From positions 43,705 to 107,704 of the forward strand of contig NZ_FNBU01000009.1 in NCBI RefSeq assembly GCF_900102435.1: a stretch of DNA of 64,000 nucleotides, given 5' to 3'. Positions within the stretch are counted from its first letter, which is position 1. Each line of letters begins with the position of its first letter. The translations under genes and the position numbers were made by a program. The notes beneath the pieces are model-generated. The model was not told the DNA's origin, did no database searches, and saw nothing but the letters and a program-made list of their open reading frames with translations. This DNA is from Sporolituus thermophilus DSM 23256 (GTDB taxonomy: Bacteria; Bacillota; Negativicutes; Sporomusales; Thermosinaceae). This document shows, piece after piece, positions 39,658 to 48,952 of the stretch.

Positions 39658-40710
39658 ATGAAAACCAATATCTTTGGCTATTTTGCCCAAGAAATTTCCG
39701 ACCTTATCGCGCAGTATGGCCTGGAAAAATATCGTGGGCGCCAAATCGCCGAGTGGATTTACCGCCGGGGAGTAAGCTGCTTCGCCGATATGACCAATCT
39801 GCCCCTGAAAAAGCGGGACCTATTGGCAGAGAATTTTACGATTGACACAGCATATGTTACGGCAGCGCAGCATTCCGCCGACAGAAAAACGAGTAAGTTC
39901 CTGCTGAAGTTTAGCGACGGCGCAGCAGTTGAAACAGTACTTATGCGCCATTCTTATGGCAACAGTCTTTGCGTTTCCACCCAGGTAGGATGTGGTATGG
40001 GGTGCAGTTTTTGTGCTTCTACCCTGCAGGGTGTAGCTCGTAACTTAAGTGGCGGGGAGATATTGGCGCAGGCTATTTTTGTTAATAACCTGCTGTCCAA
40101 CGAGCAATCACGCCTTAATTCTATTGTTATCATGGGTTCCGGTGAACCTTTAGCTAACTATGACAATGTTTTACGGTTTATTCGCCTGTGTCATGAACCA
40201 TACTGTCTTAACTTGAGCTACCGCAACATTACCTTGTCCACCTGCGGCTTAGTACCGGAGATGCGTAAACTTGCTGCTGAGGGACTACCCATTACTTTAG
40301 CCGTGTCACTTCATGCGCCTAATAATGAACTGCGCTCGCAAATAATGCCAATTAACCGACGTTATCCTATTGAAGAAGTTATTGCGGCAGCAGATTATTA
40401 TGCGACAACGACAGGACGGCGGGTCACTTATGAATATACGCTCATTAAAGGGGTTAACGACGGACTTAAGCAGGCGTATGAGCTTGCCAGGCTGCTAGCC
40501 GGGCGGCTGGCTAACGTAAACTTGATTGCTGTTAACGCTGTGCCAGAACGGGGGCTTTTGCGTCCCGATGAGAAGCAGATTGCCGCATTTGAGCAAGCCT
40601 TACTGCGGCAAAATGTTAATGCCACTGTCCGGCGGGAAATGGGCGCTGATATTCAAGCCGCCTGTGGTCAGTTGCGAAAAAAGGTTTTAGCACAACAAGA
40701 AGCAAGGTAG
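39658..40710 (+). CDS. rlmN: Dual-specificity RNA methyltransferase RlmN (radical SAM)
   Basis: Methylates C2 of A2503 in 23S rRNA and A37 in some tRNAs. The radical-SAM cluster motif C-x3-C-x2-C is in VGCGMGCSFCASTLQG, and the C-terminal catalytic Cys is in ADIQAACGQLRKK. IVIMGSGEPLANYDNVL is also typical. About 350 aa. ATG 39658 is chosen over GTG 39649 because AGGTGA lies 6 bases upstream. A terminator follows. Confidence 0.97.
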   Translation: MKTNIFGYFAQEISDLIAQYGLEKYRGRQIAEWIYRRGVSCFADMTNLPLKKRDLLAENFTIDTAYVTAAQHSADRKTSKFLLKFSDGAAVETVLMRHSYGNSLCVSTQVGCGMGCSFCASTLQGVARNLSGGEILAQAIFVNNLLSNEQSRLNSIVIMGSGEPLANYDNVLRFIRLCHEPYCLNLSYRNITLSTCGLVPEMRKLAAEGLPITLAVSLHAPNNELRSQIMPINRRYPIEEVIAAADYYATTTGRRVTYEYTLIKGVNDGLKQAYELARLLAGRLANVNLIAVNAVPERGLLRPDEKQIAAFEQALLRQNVNATVRREMGADIQAACGQLRKKVLAQQEAR

Positions 40711-40728
40711 TCACGACCTTGCTTTTCT
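40700..40728 (+). terminator. Terminator after rlmN
   Basis: AAGCAAGGT 40700-40708 pairs with ACCTTGCTT 40716-40724 around a 7-base loop, followed by TTCTT. The 5' arm overlaps the end of rlmN. Confidence 0.8.
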
Positions 40729-40765
40729 TATTCGCCCAATATGTAACGTATAGAAATGGCGGTTT

Positions 40766-40794
40766 TTGACTAAAGTGGAAATATTGCGTATAAT
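40766..40794 (+). promoter_or_regulatory. Strong sigma-A promoter for the FHA/kinase operon
   Basis: TTGACT (40766-40771), 17 bases, TATAAT (40789-40794): essentially consensus. A start near 40801 leaves about 22 nt of leader before the first gene of the unit. Confidence 0.85.
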
Positions 40795-40822
40795 AGACAC
40801 AGTAATTGTTATGGAGTGTGTT

Positions 40823-41584
40823 ATGGCTAAGTTGTTACACGCGTTGGAAGCCTTTTTTACGAATTATATTGAAGGTTTTTTTAACAAAGGAAAGGATACG
40901 GGGCTTCAGCCGGTGGAGCTCGCTAAGAAACTTGTTAAAGAGATGGAAAACCAACGATCGGTAGGAGTCGCGAATATTTACGTGCCTAATCATTATACTG
41001 TTTTCCTCACTCCTCCCGACTATGAACGTATAGCACCTTACGGACAAACTATCGCCGACGAAATTGCCGCCTATCTTGCCAAACAGGCTAACCAGCGGGG
41101 CTATGTTATGCCGGGGCGCCCCAAAGTGGAGTTTATACCCGACGAGAAGTTGCAGCAGGGTCAATTCCGGTTTGCCAGCCGGTTTACCGTTGTTTCACCC
41201 AGCGAAAATATAGTGGAGAAAATGGGTGATTTATCAGAAACTAAGGTCTACAAAAAGCTCTCCCCGCTGGAGGTAGCGTGCAAATCGGTTCCGCTCACTG
41301 GCATGATAACAGTAGTAGAAGGGTTAGACGTCGGCCTGAAGGCTGATGTTGGCGTTAACCGCGTCAATATCGGACGGAGGGAGGGTAATGAGCTTCCGCT
41401 CACCGATATGAATACCTCCCGTTTGCATGCTTATATTGTTTATGAAGAAGGCGCTCATGTCATATACGATGCAAGAAGTCTCAATGGGACTTATGTAAAC
41501 GGGCATCGGATTACGCGCAAGAAGTTGCGCAGCGGTGACCGCATCAAAGTGGGCAACTCACTGATCTTGTACGAGGTGAATTAA
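40823..41584 (+). CDS. FhaA-like protein (DUF3662 plus FHA domain)
   Basis: A 253-residue cytoplasmic protein. Residues 1-120 form the DUF3662/FhaA N-terminal domain (ALEAFFTNYIEGFFNKG, VELAKKLVKEMENQR, YVPNHYTVFLTPPDYERI). The C-terminal third is a forkhead-associated domain that should bind phosphothreonine: VNIGRREGNELPLTD, TSRLHAYIVYEEG and SLNGTYVNGHRI. In actinobacteria FhaA is a substrate and reader of the cell-wall Ser/Thr kinases. ATG 40823 follows GGAGTG. First gene after the consensus promoter. Confidence 0.88.
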   Translation: MAKLLHALEAFFTNYIEGFFNKGKDTGLQPVELAKKLVKEMENQRSVGVANIYVPNHYTVFLTPPDYERIAPYGQTIADEIAAYLAKQANQRGYVMPGRPKVEFIPDEKLQQGQFRFASRFTVVSPSENIVEKMGDLSETKVYKKLSPLEVACKSVPLTGMITVVEGLDVGLKADVGVNRVNIGRREGNELPLTDMNTSRLHAYIVYEEGAHVIYDARSLNGTYVNGHRITRKKLRSGDRIKVGNSLILYEVN

Positions 41585-41585
41585 C

Positions 41586-42041
41586 GTGCCGGGAAAAGCG
41601 CTAGCTATGGCTATAGCCGGGACGGTCCTGCAATATACTTTGCTGTTACTTCTATACTATTTTTTATTCCGGGTTGTCAAAATCATCTATCTTGATTTGC
41701 AAAGCTCTAAAATAACAACCCATGCACCGGTTCAGCCCGCTGAGCTCAAGCCAGCGAAACTTAGAGTGCAGGCGGCTTCGGTACAACTCGCTCAGCCTGT
41801 TTTTGAATTGGCAGAGACGACGTCAATTGGGCGCAGTGATGCGAACGATATTGTGATTAATGAAGCCTACGTCTCTCATGAGCATGCTTGCATAAATTTT
41901 TACAAGCAGCAGTATTGGCTTGCTGACCTTAACAGTACCAACGGAACATTTGTTAACGGTCAGCGAATCACCGAAGAAGTGCCTTTGCGTAGCGGAGATA
42001 TCATTAAAATCGGATCAGTCAGTTTTAAGTTTGAGAGGTGA
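41586..42041 (+). CDS. FhaB/FipA-like membrane-anchored FHA protein
   Basis: A 151-residue protein with one N-terminal membrane segment (residues 8-30), a Pro/Ala/Gln-rich linker, and a C-terminal FHA domain with all phosphothreonine-binding signatures: TSIGRSDANDIVINEAYVS, SHEHACI, DLNSTNGTFVNGQRI. Same architecture as actinobacterial FhaB. It probably docks phosphorylated partners at the membrane beside the kinase and SEDS/PBP pair encoded downstream. GTG 41586 follows the previous stop directly. Confidence 0.88.
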   Translation: MPGKALAMAIAGTVLQYTLLLLLYYFLFRVVKIIYLDLQSSKITTHAPVQPAELKPAKLRVQAASVQLAQPVFELAETTSIGRSDANDIVINEAYVSHEHACINFYKQQYWLADLNSTNGTFVNGQRITEEVPLRSGDIIKIGSVSFKFER

Positions 42042-42046
42042 TAGGA

Positions 42047-42760
42047 TTGCCGGCCTTTGCGAAATCCGATATCGGACAGGTCAGAAAAAATAATGAGGAT
42101 AGTTATGTCTGTATTTACCCTCGTTTATATATCGTTGCAGACGGAATGGGTGGTCATGTAGCGGGAGAGATCGCCAGTAGCCTGGCAACCAAGACGGTCA
42201 GTGAATATGTGCAGCGGCAAGATGGCGGTAGCCCGGAAGTTATTCTCGGTCAAGCTGTAAACGAGGCCAATAGAATCATTTATCAAATGGCCCAGTCTAA
42301 TCCGGAATATGCTGGTATGGGGACGACCATTGTCGTTGCATTTGTCGATGGGGAAAAAGTTTACTGGGCTTACGTAGGTGATAGTCGCATTTACTTAATT
42401 CGTGAGGACGGCATGCTACTTCTCACCGAAGACCATTCTGTCGTTTGGGAGCTGATAAAAAGCGGTACCATCACCTTAGAGGAGGCCAAAAATCACCCAC
42501 ATCGGAACATCCTCACCCGTGCCTTGGGGACGAGTGAATCAGTACGGGTAGATATGGGTAAAACTGATTGGCAGGTGGGTGATTTTTTGTTGTTATGTAC
42601 TGACGGTTTGACCAACATGGTCAGTGAACAGGATATTTTTCAGACCATCCAACGCTACAAAGCTGACGGGGAAAAGGCTCTTGAAGAATTAGTCGGGCGG
42701 GCTAACGCGGCTGGTGGATTAGATAATATTACGGCAATACTGGTGCAGCGGGAAGAGTGA
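42047..42760 (+). CDS. prpC: PP2C-type Ser/Thr protein phosphatase (Stp/PrpC)
   Basis: Metal-dependent phosphatase that reverses the PASTA kinase. Eleven-motif PP2C fold: KSDIGQVRKNNEDSY, IVADGMGGHVAGEIAS (metal Asp-Gly), GMGTTIVVAFVDG, VGDSRIYLI, LLCTDGLTNMVS and AGGLDNITAILV. Length is about 237 aa. TTG 42047 is favoured because GAGGTGATAGG lies upstream; the GTG at 42038 overlaps the fhaB stop. Cytoplasmic. Confidence 0.94.
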   Translation: MPAFAKSDIGQVRKNNEDSYVCIYPRLYIVADGMGGHVAGEIASSLATKTVSEYVQRQDGGSPEVILGQAVNEANRIIYQMAQSNPEYAGMGTTIVVAFVDGEKVYWAYVGDSRIYLIREDGMLLLTEDHSVVWELIKSGTITLEEAKNHPHRNILTRALGTSESVRVDMGKTDWQVGDFLLLCTDGLTNMVSEQDIFQTIQRYKADGEKALEELVGRANAAGGLDNITAILVQREE

Positions 42761-42773
42761 GGGTTCGCAGCAT

Positions 42774-44048
42774 ATGCAAAGATTAGATTCTGTACGACGC
42801 TGTGAACGGGGTCTGCTGCTTATTGCCAGCCTAATTCTCCTTAATGGCATTGCCGCAGTACAAATGGCTGGCGGCAATATAAATCCTTCATATCTCGTAG
42901 TAGCTATTGCGCTCTGCTTGGCATGGTTTATCGTCCATAGCTTAGTGAGACGTAATAAAAGCTCCAAGGGCGACCCGCTGCTCCTTCCCATTATTGCCGT
43001 CCTCGTCGCTATAGGGTTGACGATTATCTTACGCCTGAAACCGCAGCTTTTTTTGTTGCAAACATTGTGGGTTGCCGTAGGTCTCATTGCTTTTCTTGGT
43101 GTCTGTAACCTTGGTCGGCGACTGGAGGAAATAGCCGTCTATAAATATAGTATCGGCATGATTGGGATTGTCCTGCTTCTTGCCACGATTCTTTTTGGTG
43201 TAGAGGTTGGGGGCAACAAAAATTGGATTGTACTCGGCCCAGTGCGTTTTCAACCGTCTGAATTCGCTAAGCTTTTTATTATTTTGTTTCTGGCTTCTTA
43301 TTTGAATGAGCGGCGGGAGGTACTAGCTTTTGCCACCAGGCACTTTGGCCCCTTAGATGTGCCTCAAATGCGGTTTATTGGGCCGCTTGTACTGGTATGG
43401 GGCTTTGCGATGCTAATGCTTGTTTTTCAGCGCGATTTAGGCTCGGCATTGCTTTATTTTGCGACAACATTGATCATGGTGTATTTGGCAAGCGGTCGCA
43501 TCAGCTATATTATAATAGGCGTGATATTATTCCTTACCGGCGCAGTGGCCTGTTACTATATTTTCCCGCATGTTCAGACAAGAGTTGATATTTGGCTTAA
43601 CCCATGGGCAGACCCTACGGGACGGGCCTACCAAATTGTGCAATCCCTATTTGCGTTTGGGGCAGGCGGAATACTGGGAAGCGGTCTTACTTACGGCTTT
43701 CCTGACTTTATTCCTGAAGTGCATACCGACTTTGTCTTTGCAGCCATTGCCGAAGAAATGGGCTTTGTCGGTGTTGCTGCAGTCTTGACTACATATCAAA
43801 TACTTATTTATCGCGCTTTCCGTATTGCCCTGAAGGCCATTTCTCCCCTTCTGACCTTGGTTGCCGGCGGACTTGCCGTTTTTTTGGCGCTGCAGATTTT
43901 TTTGATCATTGGCGGAGTTGTTAAATTCGTACCGCTTACCGGCATAACGTTGCCATTTATCAGCTATGGCGGCAGTTCTGTCGTTTCCAATTTTATGCTT
44001 GTCGGCCTTTTATTCGCCGTTTCAGAAATGAGGGCGGTTGATGCGTAA
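42774..44048 (+). CDS. SEDS family peptidoglycan glycosyltransferase (FtsW/RodA)
   Basis: A 424-residue polytopic enzyme that polymerises lipid II together with a class B PBP. About ten to twelve membrane segments. Family motifs are NKNWIVLGPVRFQPSEFAKL, VFQRDLGSALLYF, the catalytic loop FPEVHTDFVFAAIAEEMG-like segment (here IPEVHTDFVFAAIAEEMGF) and the terminal TLPFISYGGSSVVSNF. FtsW and RodA cannot be told apart from the sequence alone. It overlaps the PBP gene by 8 bases, so the two are a matched synthase pair. Confidence 0.94.
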   Translation: MQRLDSVRRCERGLLLIASLILLNGIAAVQMAGGNINPSYLVVAIALCLAWFIVHSLVRRNKSSKGDPLLLPIIAVLVAIGLTIILRLKPQLFLLQTLWVAVGLIAFLGVCNLGRRLEEIAVYKYSIGMIGIVLLLATILFGVEVGGNKNWIVLGPVRFQPSEFAKLFIILFLASYLNERREVLAFATRHFGPLDVPQMRFIGPLVLVWGFAMLMLVFQRDLGSALLYFATTLIMVYLASGRISYIIIGVILFLTGAVACYYIFPHVQTRVDIWLNPWADPTGRAYQIVQSLFAFGAGGILGSGLTYGFPDFIPEVHTDFVFAAIAEEMGFVGVAAVLTTYQILIYRAFRIALKAISPLLTLVAGGLAVFLALQIFLIIGGVVKFVPLTGITLPFISYGGSSVVSNFMLVGLLFAVSEMRAVDA

Positions 44049-45447
44049 CGATATTCAGGCCAATTTGCGTAGAATAGCCATAATATTGATAGGTTTATTG
44101 GCAATCTTATTTCTCTATATCAGCTTTGTGCAAATTTTTGAAGGAAACCGTCTGGCCGCGCATCCTTTGAACCGGCGGGCCATAGAAGCGGCGCGCCGCG
44201 TGCCGCGCGGTGAAATCCTTGATCGCCATGGTGACAAATTAGCTTATAGTGAACGCGATACTGCGGGAAATTATCATCGAGAATATCCATATGGCGCCAT
44301 TTTTGCCCACTTAGTCGGATATGATAATCCACAATATGGGAAAGCGGGGCTAGAGGGGACATTTAACGGGGAACTTTCCGGACTAACGCATCCCGAGCGG
44401 CATTTCGGCGCAATTGCCCGTTTATGGGGGCCTGTTCCCGGCAATCACTTGGTTCTCACCGTAGACGGGACTTTACAGCAAGTAGCATACCGGGCTTTAG
44501 GCGGACATCGCGGCGCGGTAGTAGTCATAAATCCTAAAACCGGCGCCATTTTGGCAATGGTGAGTAAACCGGCGTTTAATCCCAACACGCTCGACCGTGA
44601 TTGGGAAAAAATAACTTCGGCTGCTGATAGTCCGCTGCTCAACCGGGCGACACAAGGACTGTATCCGCCGGGATCCACTGTCAAAATTATGATAGCCGAG
44701 GCGGCATTGAGAGAAAAAATAACCGATATTAATAAAGTATTTAAATGCGACGGGAAATTAAAAATCGGACCTGATTATGTCCTGAATGAGGCGAGTTTAC
44801 GCGCGCATGGCAAAGTGAACTTAGAGGAAGCGTTGGCCGTTTCCTGTAACGTCACTTTTGGCTCATTGGCCCTCGAGTTAGGACGCACGAGGATGGCCAA
44901 CCTTTTTGAACGTTATGGGTTTACTCGTTCTATTGGCGAAGAGTGGCAGGAAAGCCCTGTCCGACTACCGGTTTTTAGCCGATTGGGCGACGGCGACCTG
45001 GCGCAAACAGGAATTGGACAAGGGAGTCTTTTGGTGACGCCGCTTCGTATGGCGCTAATTGCAGCCGCTTTTGCTAATAATGGGAAGATTATGAAGCCCT
45101 ATGTAGTCGAGAGGATTGTTGCGGCTGACGGCACCGTTATAAATGAGTTTAAACCAAGCGAGTGGTTGACGCCGGTTGAGCCGAATCTTGCCAAAATTGT
45201 GGGGCAGATGATGGAAACTGTTGTTGCAGAAGGCACGGGTAGTGCGGCCCGTATTGGCGGCATTAAAGTAGCAGGTAAGACGGGAACAGCCGAAAATCCG
45301 CACGGCGCGCCGCATGCCTGGTTTATCGGCTATGCGCCGGCCGACAATCCTAAAATCGCGGTTGCGGTATTAGTCGAAAATGGTGGGGCTGGCGGGGGCG
45401 TTGCCGCGCCGATAGCCCGCCAAATTATAGCTCACCAATTATATTGA
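44041..45447 (+). CDS. Class B penicillin-binding protein (PbpA-like transpeptidase)
   Basis: A 468-residue peptidoglycan transpeptidase. One N-terminal membrane anchor (residues 11-30), a dimerisation module (residues 50-130), then the transpeptidase domain with all three motifs: Ser212-x-x-Lys215 (GSTVK), Ser268-Cys-Asn270 (SxN) and Lys413-Thr-Gly (KTG). Resembles mycobacterial PbpA, which pairs with RodA in the same kind of cluster. ATG 44041 lies inside the 3' end of the SEDS gene. Confidence 0.94.
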   Translation: MRNDIQANLRRIAIILIGLLAILFLYISFVQIFEGNRLAAHPLNRRAIEAARRVPRGEILDRHGDKLAYSERDTAGNYHREYPYGAIFAHLVGYDNPQYGKAGLEGTFNGELSGLTHPERHFGAIARLWGPVPGNHLVLTVDGTLQQVAYRALGGHRGAVVVINPKTGAILAMVSKPAFNPNTLDRDWEKITSAADSPLLNRATQGLYPPGSTVKIMIAEAALREKITDINKVFKCDGKLKIGPDYVLNEASLRAHGKVNLEEALAVSCNVTFGSLALELGRTRMANLFERYGFTRSIGEEWQESPVRLPVFSRLGDGDLAQTGIGQGSLLVTPLRMALIAAAFANNGKIMKPYVVERIVAADGTVINEFKPSEWLTPVEPNLAKIVGQMMETVVAEGTGSAARIGGIKVAGKTGTAENPHGAPHAWFIGYAPADNPKIAVAVLVENGGAGGGVAAPIARQIIAHQLY

Positions 45448-45460
45448 GGGGGTGACGTTT

Positions 45461-47344
45461 TTGCTAATTAATCGAACTCTGGATAATCGCTACACCATCC
45501 TGGAACGTATCGGTGGTGGCGGTATGGCTGACGTTTATCGTGCTCACGACAAACTGCTTGACCGTTCGGTAGCGGTAAAAGTGCTGCGCTCCCAATTTAC
45601 CAACGACGAAGAATTCGTCACCCGTTTCCGCCGCGAGGCCCAGGCTGCTGCCCGTTTGTCCCATCCGAACATCGTTAACATTTATGACGTCGGCCACGAC
45701 GAGGATATATACTATATCGTCATGGAGTATATCTCAGGGGAAACGCTCAAAGACAAGATTTTGCGCGAGGCTCCTCTGCCGGTAGAAACGGCGGTACGCA
45801 TTGCGCTAGAAATTGCAGAGGCATTGGAACATGCCCATCAAAGCGGACTAATCCACTGCGATATAAAACCGCACAACATTCTGATGACACGCGCGGGCAG
45901 GGTGAAAGTTACCGATTTCGGCATTGCTAGGGCGGTAACATCGGCGACTATGACCCAGACAGGGACGATTATCGGTTCTGTTCACTATTTTTCGCCGGAA
46001 CAAGCCAAAGGTTCCGTTATTGGTGCCAAGTCTGATATCTATTCTCTTGGTGTTGTTCTTTATGAAATGCTGACCGGAACAGTGCCATTCACCGGCGAAA
46101 CACCTATTAGCGTTGCTTTGAAGCACTTGCAGGAAGAACCCAAACCGCCGCGCGAAGCCAATCCGGAAATTCCGCCGCTCCTTGAAGCAGTGGTACTTAA
46201 AGCTATGGCCAAGAATGCCGATGCACGTTTTGGCGATATTAGCGAAATGATTGCCGATTTAAAACTAGTACAAAATTATTTGCGTGATGACCGCACTCGA
46301 CGACTATCGCGCGAAGACTTTCCTACCCAAATATTACCTCGGATTGCCGCGCCGGAAGGGAACATCCAGCATCAGCCTGAAGCTGAAGCTAAGCCGCTAC
46401 CGGCGCCGTCTCCCGCAAAATCGCGGGGCTGGATCTGGGCGTTGGCCGCGCTGCTTATCATTGCCTTTGCCATAGGAGCTTTTTTGGCTTATGGCAAGTT
46501 TTGGAGCCTCAATGAGGTTACCGTTCCCAATGTTGTGGGGAAACATATTGACAGCGCCCGCAATATTTTGACTAGCCAGAATTTGCGGGTAAGCGTTACT
46601 GAAAGCTTTAGTGACAAAGTACCGGCCGGATACGTTATATCACAAAGCCCGGAGGCGGGCGCCGTAGTAAAAGAACAACGCACAATCAACCTCGTTGTCA
46701 GTCGAGGAGGAGAGGTAACGGCCGTTCCCGATTTAAGGGGATTAAATAGACGTGATGCTGAGCTGCAGATCCGTAATGCCGGTCTTGTTTTAGGACGAAT
46801 TGATGAGCAGTTTTCCGCCGATGCCGCTCAGGATACGGTTATTGCGCAGAACCCACGGCCACCGGCCCAAGTAACCAAAGGGACGGCAGTTGATATTGTT
46901 ATTAGTAAAGGGGCAGGGCCACGCCGCATTGTTCTTCCCGATTTTCGTGGGACGCCAATAGGTACTGTTAATACGCAACTTGACAGCTTAAAGCTGAAAC
47001 TTGGCAAGGTAACCGAGGCAGCGAGTGATAAATACCCGCCGGGCACAATCACTGACCAAAATCCGGCGCCGGCTTCCGAAGTCGTGGAAGGCTCATCTGT
47101 AGACTTTGTTGTGGCTAAAAGCCCGGCAACGGCCGTCAAGCGGGCGGTTGTACAAATCACGGTGCCGGAAGGGCCAATCCGTCAGGCCATCCAAATTGTC
47201 GTGACCGACGCGAATGGACGGCGCGTTGTTTATGAAGCAGTTCATAAACCAGGCGAACGGATAGAAAAAACAATTGAAGGTGTTGGTCAGGTACGTGTGC
47301 AAGTATATATCAACGGTGTACTTCTGCAGGAACAGACATTGTAG
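45461..47344 (+). CDS. prkC: PASTA-domain Ser/Thr protein kinase (PrkC/PknB family)
   Basis: Membrane kinase that senses muropeptides or lipid II and phosphorylates wall and division proteins. Kinase domain residues 10-270: glycine loop GGGGMADVY, Lys40, Glu59, Asn139 and Asp152-Phe-Gly. The catalytic loop reads His132-Cys133-Asp134 instead of HRD, so it is a non-RD kinase. One membrane segment (about 325-347), then three PASTA repeats (about 350-555) and a C-terminal beta domain. TTG 45461 follows GAGGGGGTG; GTG 45452 is inside that site. Grouped with its phosphatase and FHA readers. Confidence 0.95.
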   Translation: MLINRTLDNRYTILERIGGGGMADVYRAHDKLLDRSVAVKVLRSQFTNDEEFVTRFRREAQAAARLSHPNIVNIYDVGHDEDIYYIVMEYISGETLKDKILREAPLPVETAVRIALEIAEALEHAHQSGLIHCDIKPHNILMTRAGRVKVTDFGIARAVTSATMTQTGTIIGSVHYFSPEQAKGSVIGAKSDIYSLGVVLYEMLTGTVPFTGETPISVALKHLQEEPKPPREANPEIPPLLEAVVLKAMAKNADARFGDISEMIADLKLVQNYLRDDRTRRLSREDFPTQILPRIAAPEGNIQHQPEAEAKPLPAPSPAKSRGWIWALAALLIIAFAIGAFLAYGKFWSLNEVTVPNVVGKHIDSARNILTSQNLRVSVTESFSDKVPAGYVISQSPEAGAVVKEQRTINLVVSRGGEVTAVPDLRGLNRRDAELQIRNAGLVLGRIDEQFSADAAQDTVIAQNPRPPAQVTKGTAVDIVISKGAGPRRIVLPDFRGTPIGTVNTQLDSLKLKLGKVTEAASDKYPPGTITDQNPAPASEVVEGSSVDFVVAKSPATAVKRAVVQITVPEGPIRQAIQIVVTDANGRRVVYEAVHKPGERIEKTIEGVGQVRVQVYINGVLLQEQTL

Positions 47345-47355
47345 GAGGGCTGAAG

Positions 47356-48231
47356 TTGTTGCGGGGCGTTGTGGTGAAGGCTTATAACAGTTATTACTAT
47401 GTGCAGACAGGCGATAAGCTAACAATGTGCACATTGCGCGGCCGTTTTAAGAAAGAACGCTTTTCGCTCTTTGTGGGCGACGAAGTAGAATATTTGCCGC
47501 TCGATGAAGGCAAAGGCGTAATAGAGACAATCCTGCCCCGCCGCAGCATGTTAAAACGGCCGATGGTAGCAAATGTTGATCAGGTCATGTTAACTTTTGC
47601 TGCCGCCAGCCCTGACCCCAGCTTTATCATCATTGACCGCTTTCTGATATTAGCCGAACTGTCACAGCTAAATACCTTAATTTGCTTGAATAAGGCTGAC
47701 TTGGCTGATGCGTCTGAGACAGGTCAAATTGTAGATCTTTACCGCCAAATCGGTTATTCTGTTCTGGCGACATCTGTAAAGACCGGTCAGGGAATTGGTG
47801 AATTACGGTGCCAGCTTTACGGACGGATTACCGTGTTTGCCGGCCCATCAGGCGTCGGGAAGTCTAGCTTGTTGAATGCCGTTGAACCAGGCTTGTCCTT
47901 GGTGACAGGCGAGGTTAGCACAAAAATCGGGCGTGGTAAACACACGACCCGTTTTGCCGAACTTCTACCTTTAGCGGGCGGCGGTTTCGTTGTCGATACT
48001 CCCGGTTTTAGTTTTACCGAGTTCGCCGATATTGCACCGAGCGAGCTGGCGAGGGCCTTTCCGGAGATTGCCGCGGCAGCACTGGGCTGTAAGTTTAACA
48101 CCTGTCTGCATTACAAAGAGCCGCAGTGCGCTGTCAAACAGGCCGTGACTGAAGGCCGTATCGCCGCATCACGCTACGCTTCCTATCTGGAAGTGCTGAG
48201 CGAAGTACAAGAAAATAGGAAAGGATATTGA
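47356..48231 (+). CDS. rsgA: Ribosome small-subunit GTPase RsgA
   Basis: Circularly permuted GTPase that helps mature the 30S subunit. OB fold at the N-terminus, G4 NKADLAD before G1 AGPSGVGKSSLLNA, then G3 VDTPGFS. The C-terminal zinc motif is present (GCKFNTCLHYKEPQCAVK). Length (291 aa) is usual. TTG 47356 follows AGGAGGGC. It follows prkC as in Bacillus (cpgA). Confidence 0.96.
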   Translation: MLRGVVVKAYNSYYYVQTGDKLTMCTLRGRFKKERFSLFVGDEVEYLPLDEGKGVIETILPRRSMLKRPMVANVDQVMLTFAAASPDPSFIIIDRFLILAELSQLNTLICLNKADLADASETGQIVDLYRQIGYSVLATSVKTGQGIGELRCQLYGRITVFAGPSGVGKSSLLNAVEPGLSLVTGEVSTKIGRGKHTTRFAELLPLAGGGFVVDTPGFSFTEFADIAPSELARAFPEIAAAALGCKFNTCLHYKEPQCAVKQAVTEGRIAASRYASYLEVLSEVQENRKGY

Positions 48232-48234
48232 ACT

Positions 48235-48879
48235 ATGGTCAAAATTGCGCCATCACTTCTTGCTGCTGATTTTACCCGCTTGGCAGAAGAAATTAAAAAG
48301 GTTGAACAGGCAGGCGCCGATTTACTCCACCTGGATATTATGGACGGACATTTTGTGCCCAATCTGACTTTTGGGGCGCCTGTTGTAGCAGCGCTGCGTC
48401 AAGTGAGTAAGCTACCTTTCGATGTACACCTAATGGTAACAAATCCGCAGGAGCACATTAATGCTTTTGTCAAAGCGGGGGCAGACTGGATTACTGTCCA
48501 TGCCGAAACACACCCCCATCTTCATCGTTTGCTGCAAACTATTAAAGACCATGGCGTTAGAGCCGGTATTGCCTTGAATCCGTCTACACCGCTTGCCACT
48601 ATTGAAGAGGTCTTGCCAGATGTTGACATGGTGCTCTTGATGAGTGTAAACCCAGGATTCGGCGGACAGCAATTTATTTCGAACGTATTAGACAAAATAC
48701 GCCGTCTACGGCAAATGATTACAGAACGTAATCTGTCAGTAACAATCGAGGTAGACGGCGGCATCAATGCCGAGACGGCACCGGCTGTTGTTGCCGCCGG
48801 TGCTACGGTTTTAGTGGCCGGTTCGGCCGTCTACGGAGCGCCTGATGTGGCTAAAGCAATCGCAAGTCTAAGGGGGTAG
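48235..48879 (+). CDS. rpe: Ribulose-phosphate 3-epimerase
   Basis: Interconverts ribulose 5-phosphate and xylulose 5-phosphate. Metal and substrate motifs: IAPSLLAADFTRL, LHLDIMDGHFVPNLTFG, VHLMVTNPQEHI, VLLMSVNPGFGGQQFI and IEVDGGINAETAP. Length (214 aa) is normal. ATG 48235 lies 3 bases after the rsgA stop. It ends the unit; its product, ribulose 5-phosphate, is also a riboflavin precursor. Confidence 0.97.
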   Translation: MVKIAPSLLAADFTRLAEEIKKVEQAGADLLHLDIMDGHFVPNLTFGAPVVAALRQVSKLPFDVHLMVTNPQEHINAFVKAGADWITVHAETHPHLHRLLQTIKDHGVRAGIALNPSTPLATIEEVLPDVDMVLLMSVNPGFGGQQFISNVLDKIRRLRQMITERNLSVTIEVDGGINAETAPAVVAAGATVLVAGSAVYGAPDVAKAIASLRG

Positions 48880-48952
48880 GAATTAATCTTTGCGCTTGTT
48901 GATTTTTTCATGCGCAAGTGCTAACATATATAGTAGACAACTAAATAATTGG

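Noticed and set aside
40766..48879. Kinase/FHA/phosphatase cluster as a defence or toxin system
   Set aside because: All members match the known PASTA-kinase cell-wall signalling set; no nuclease, toxin or mobile flank.
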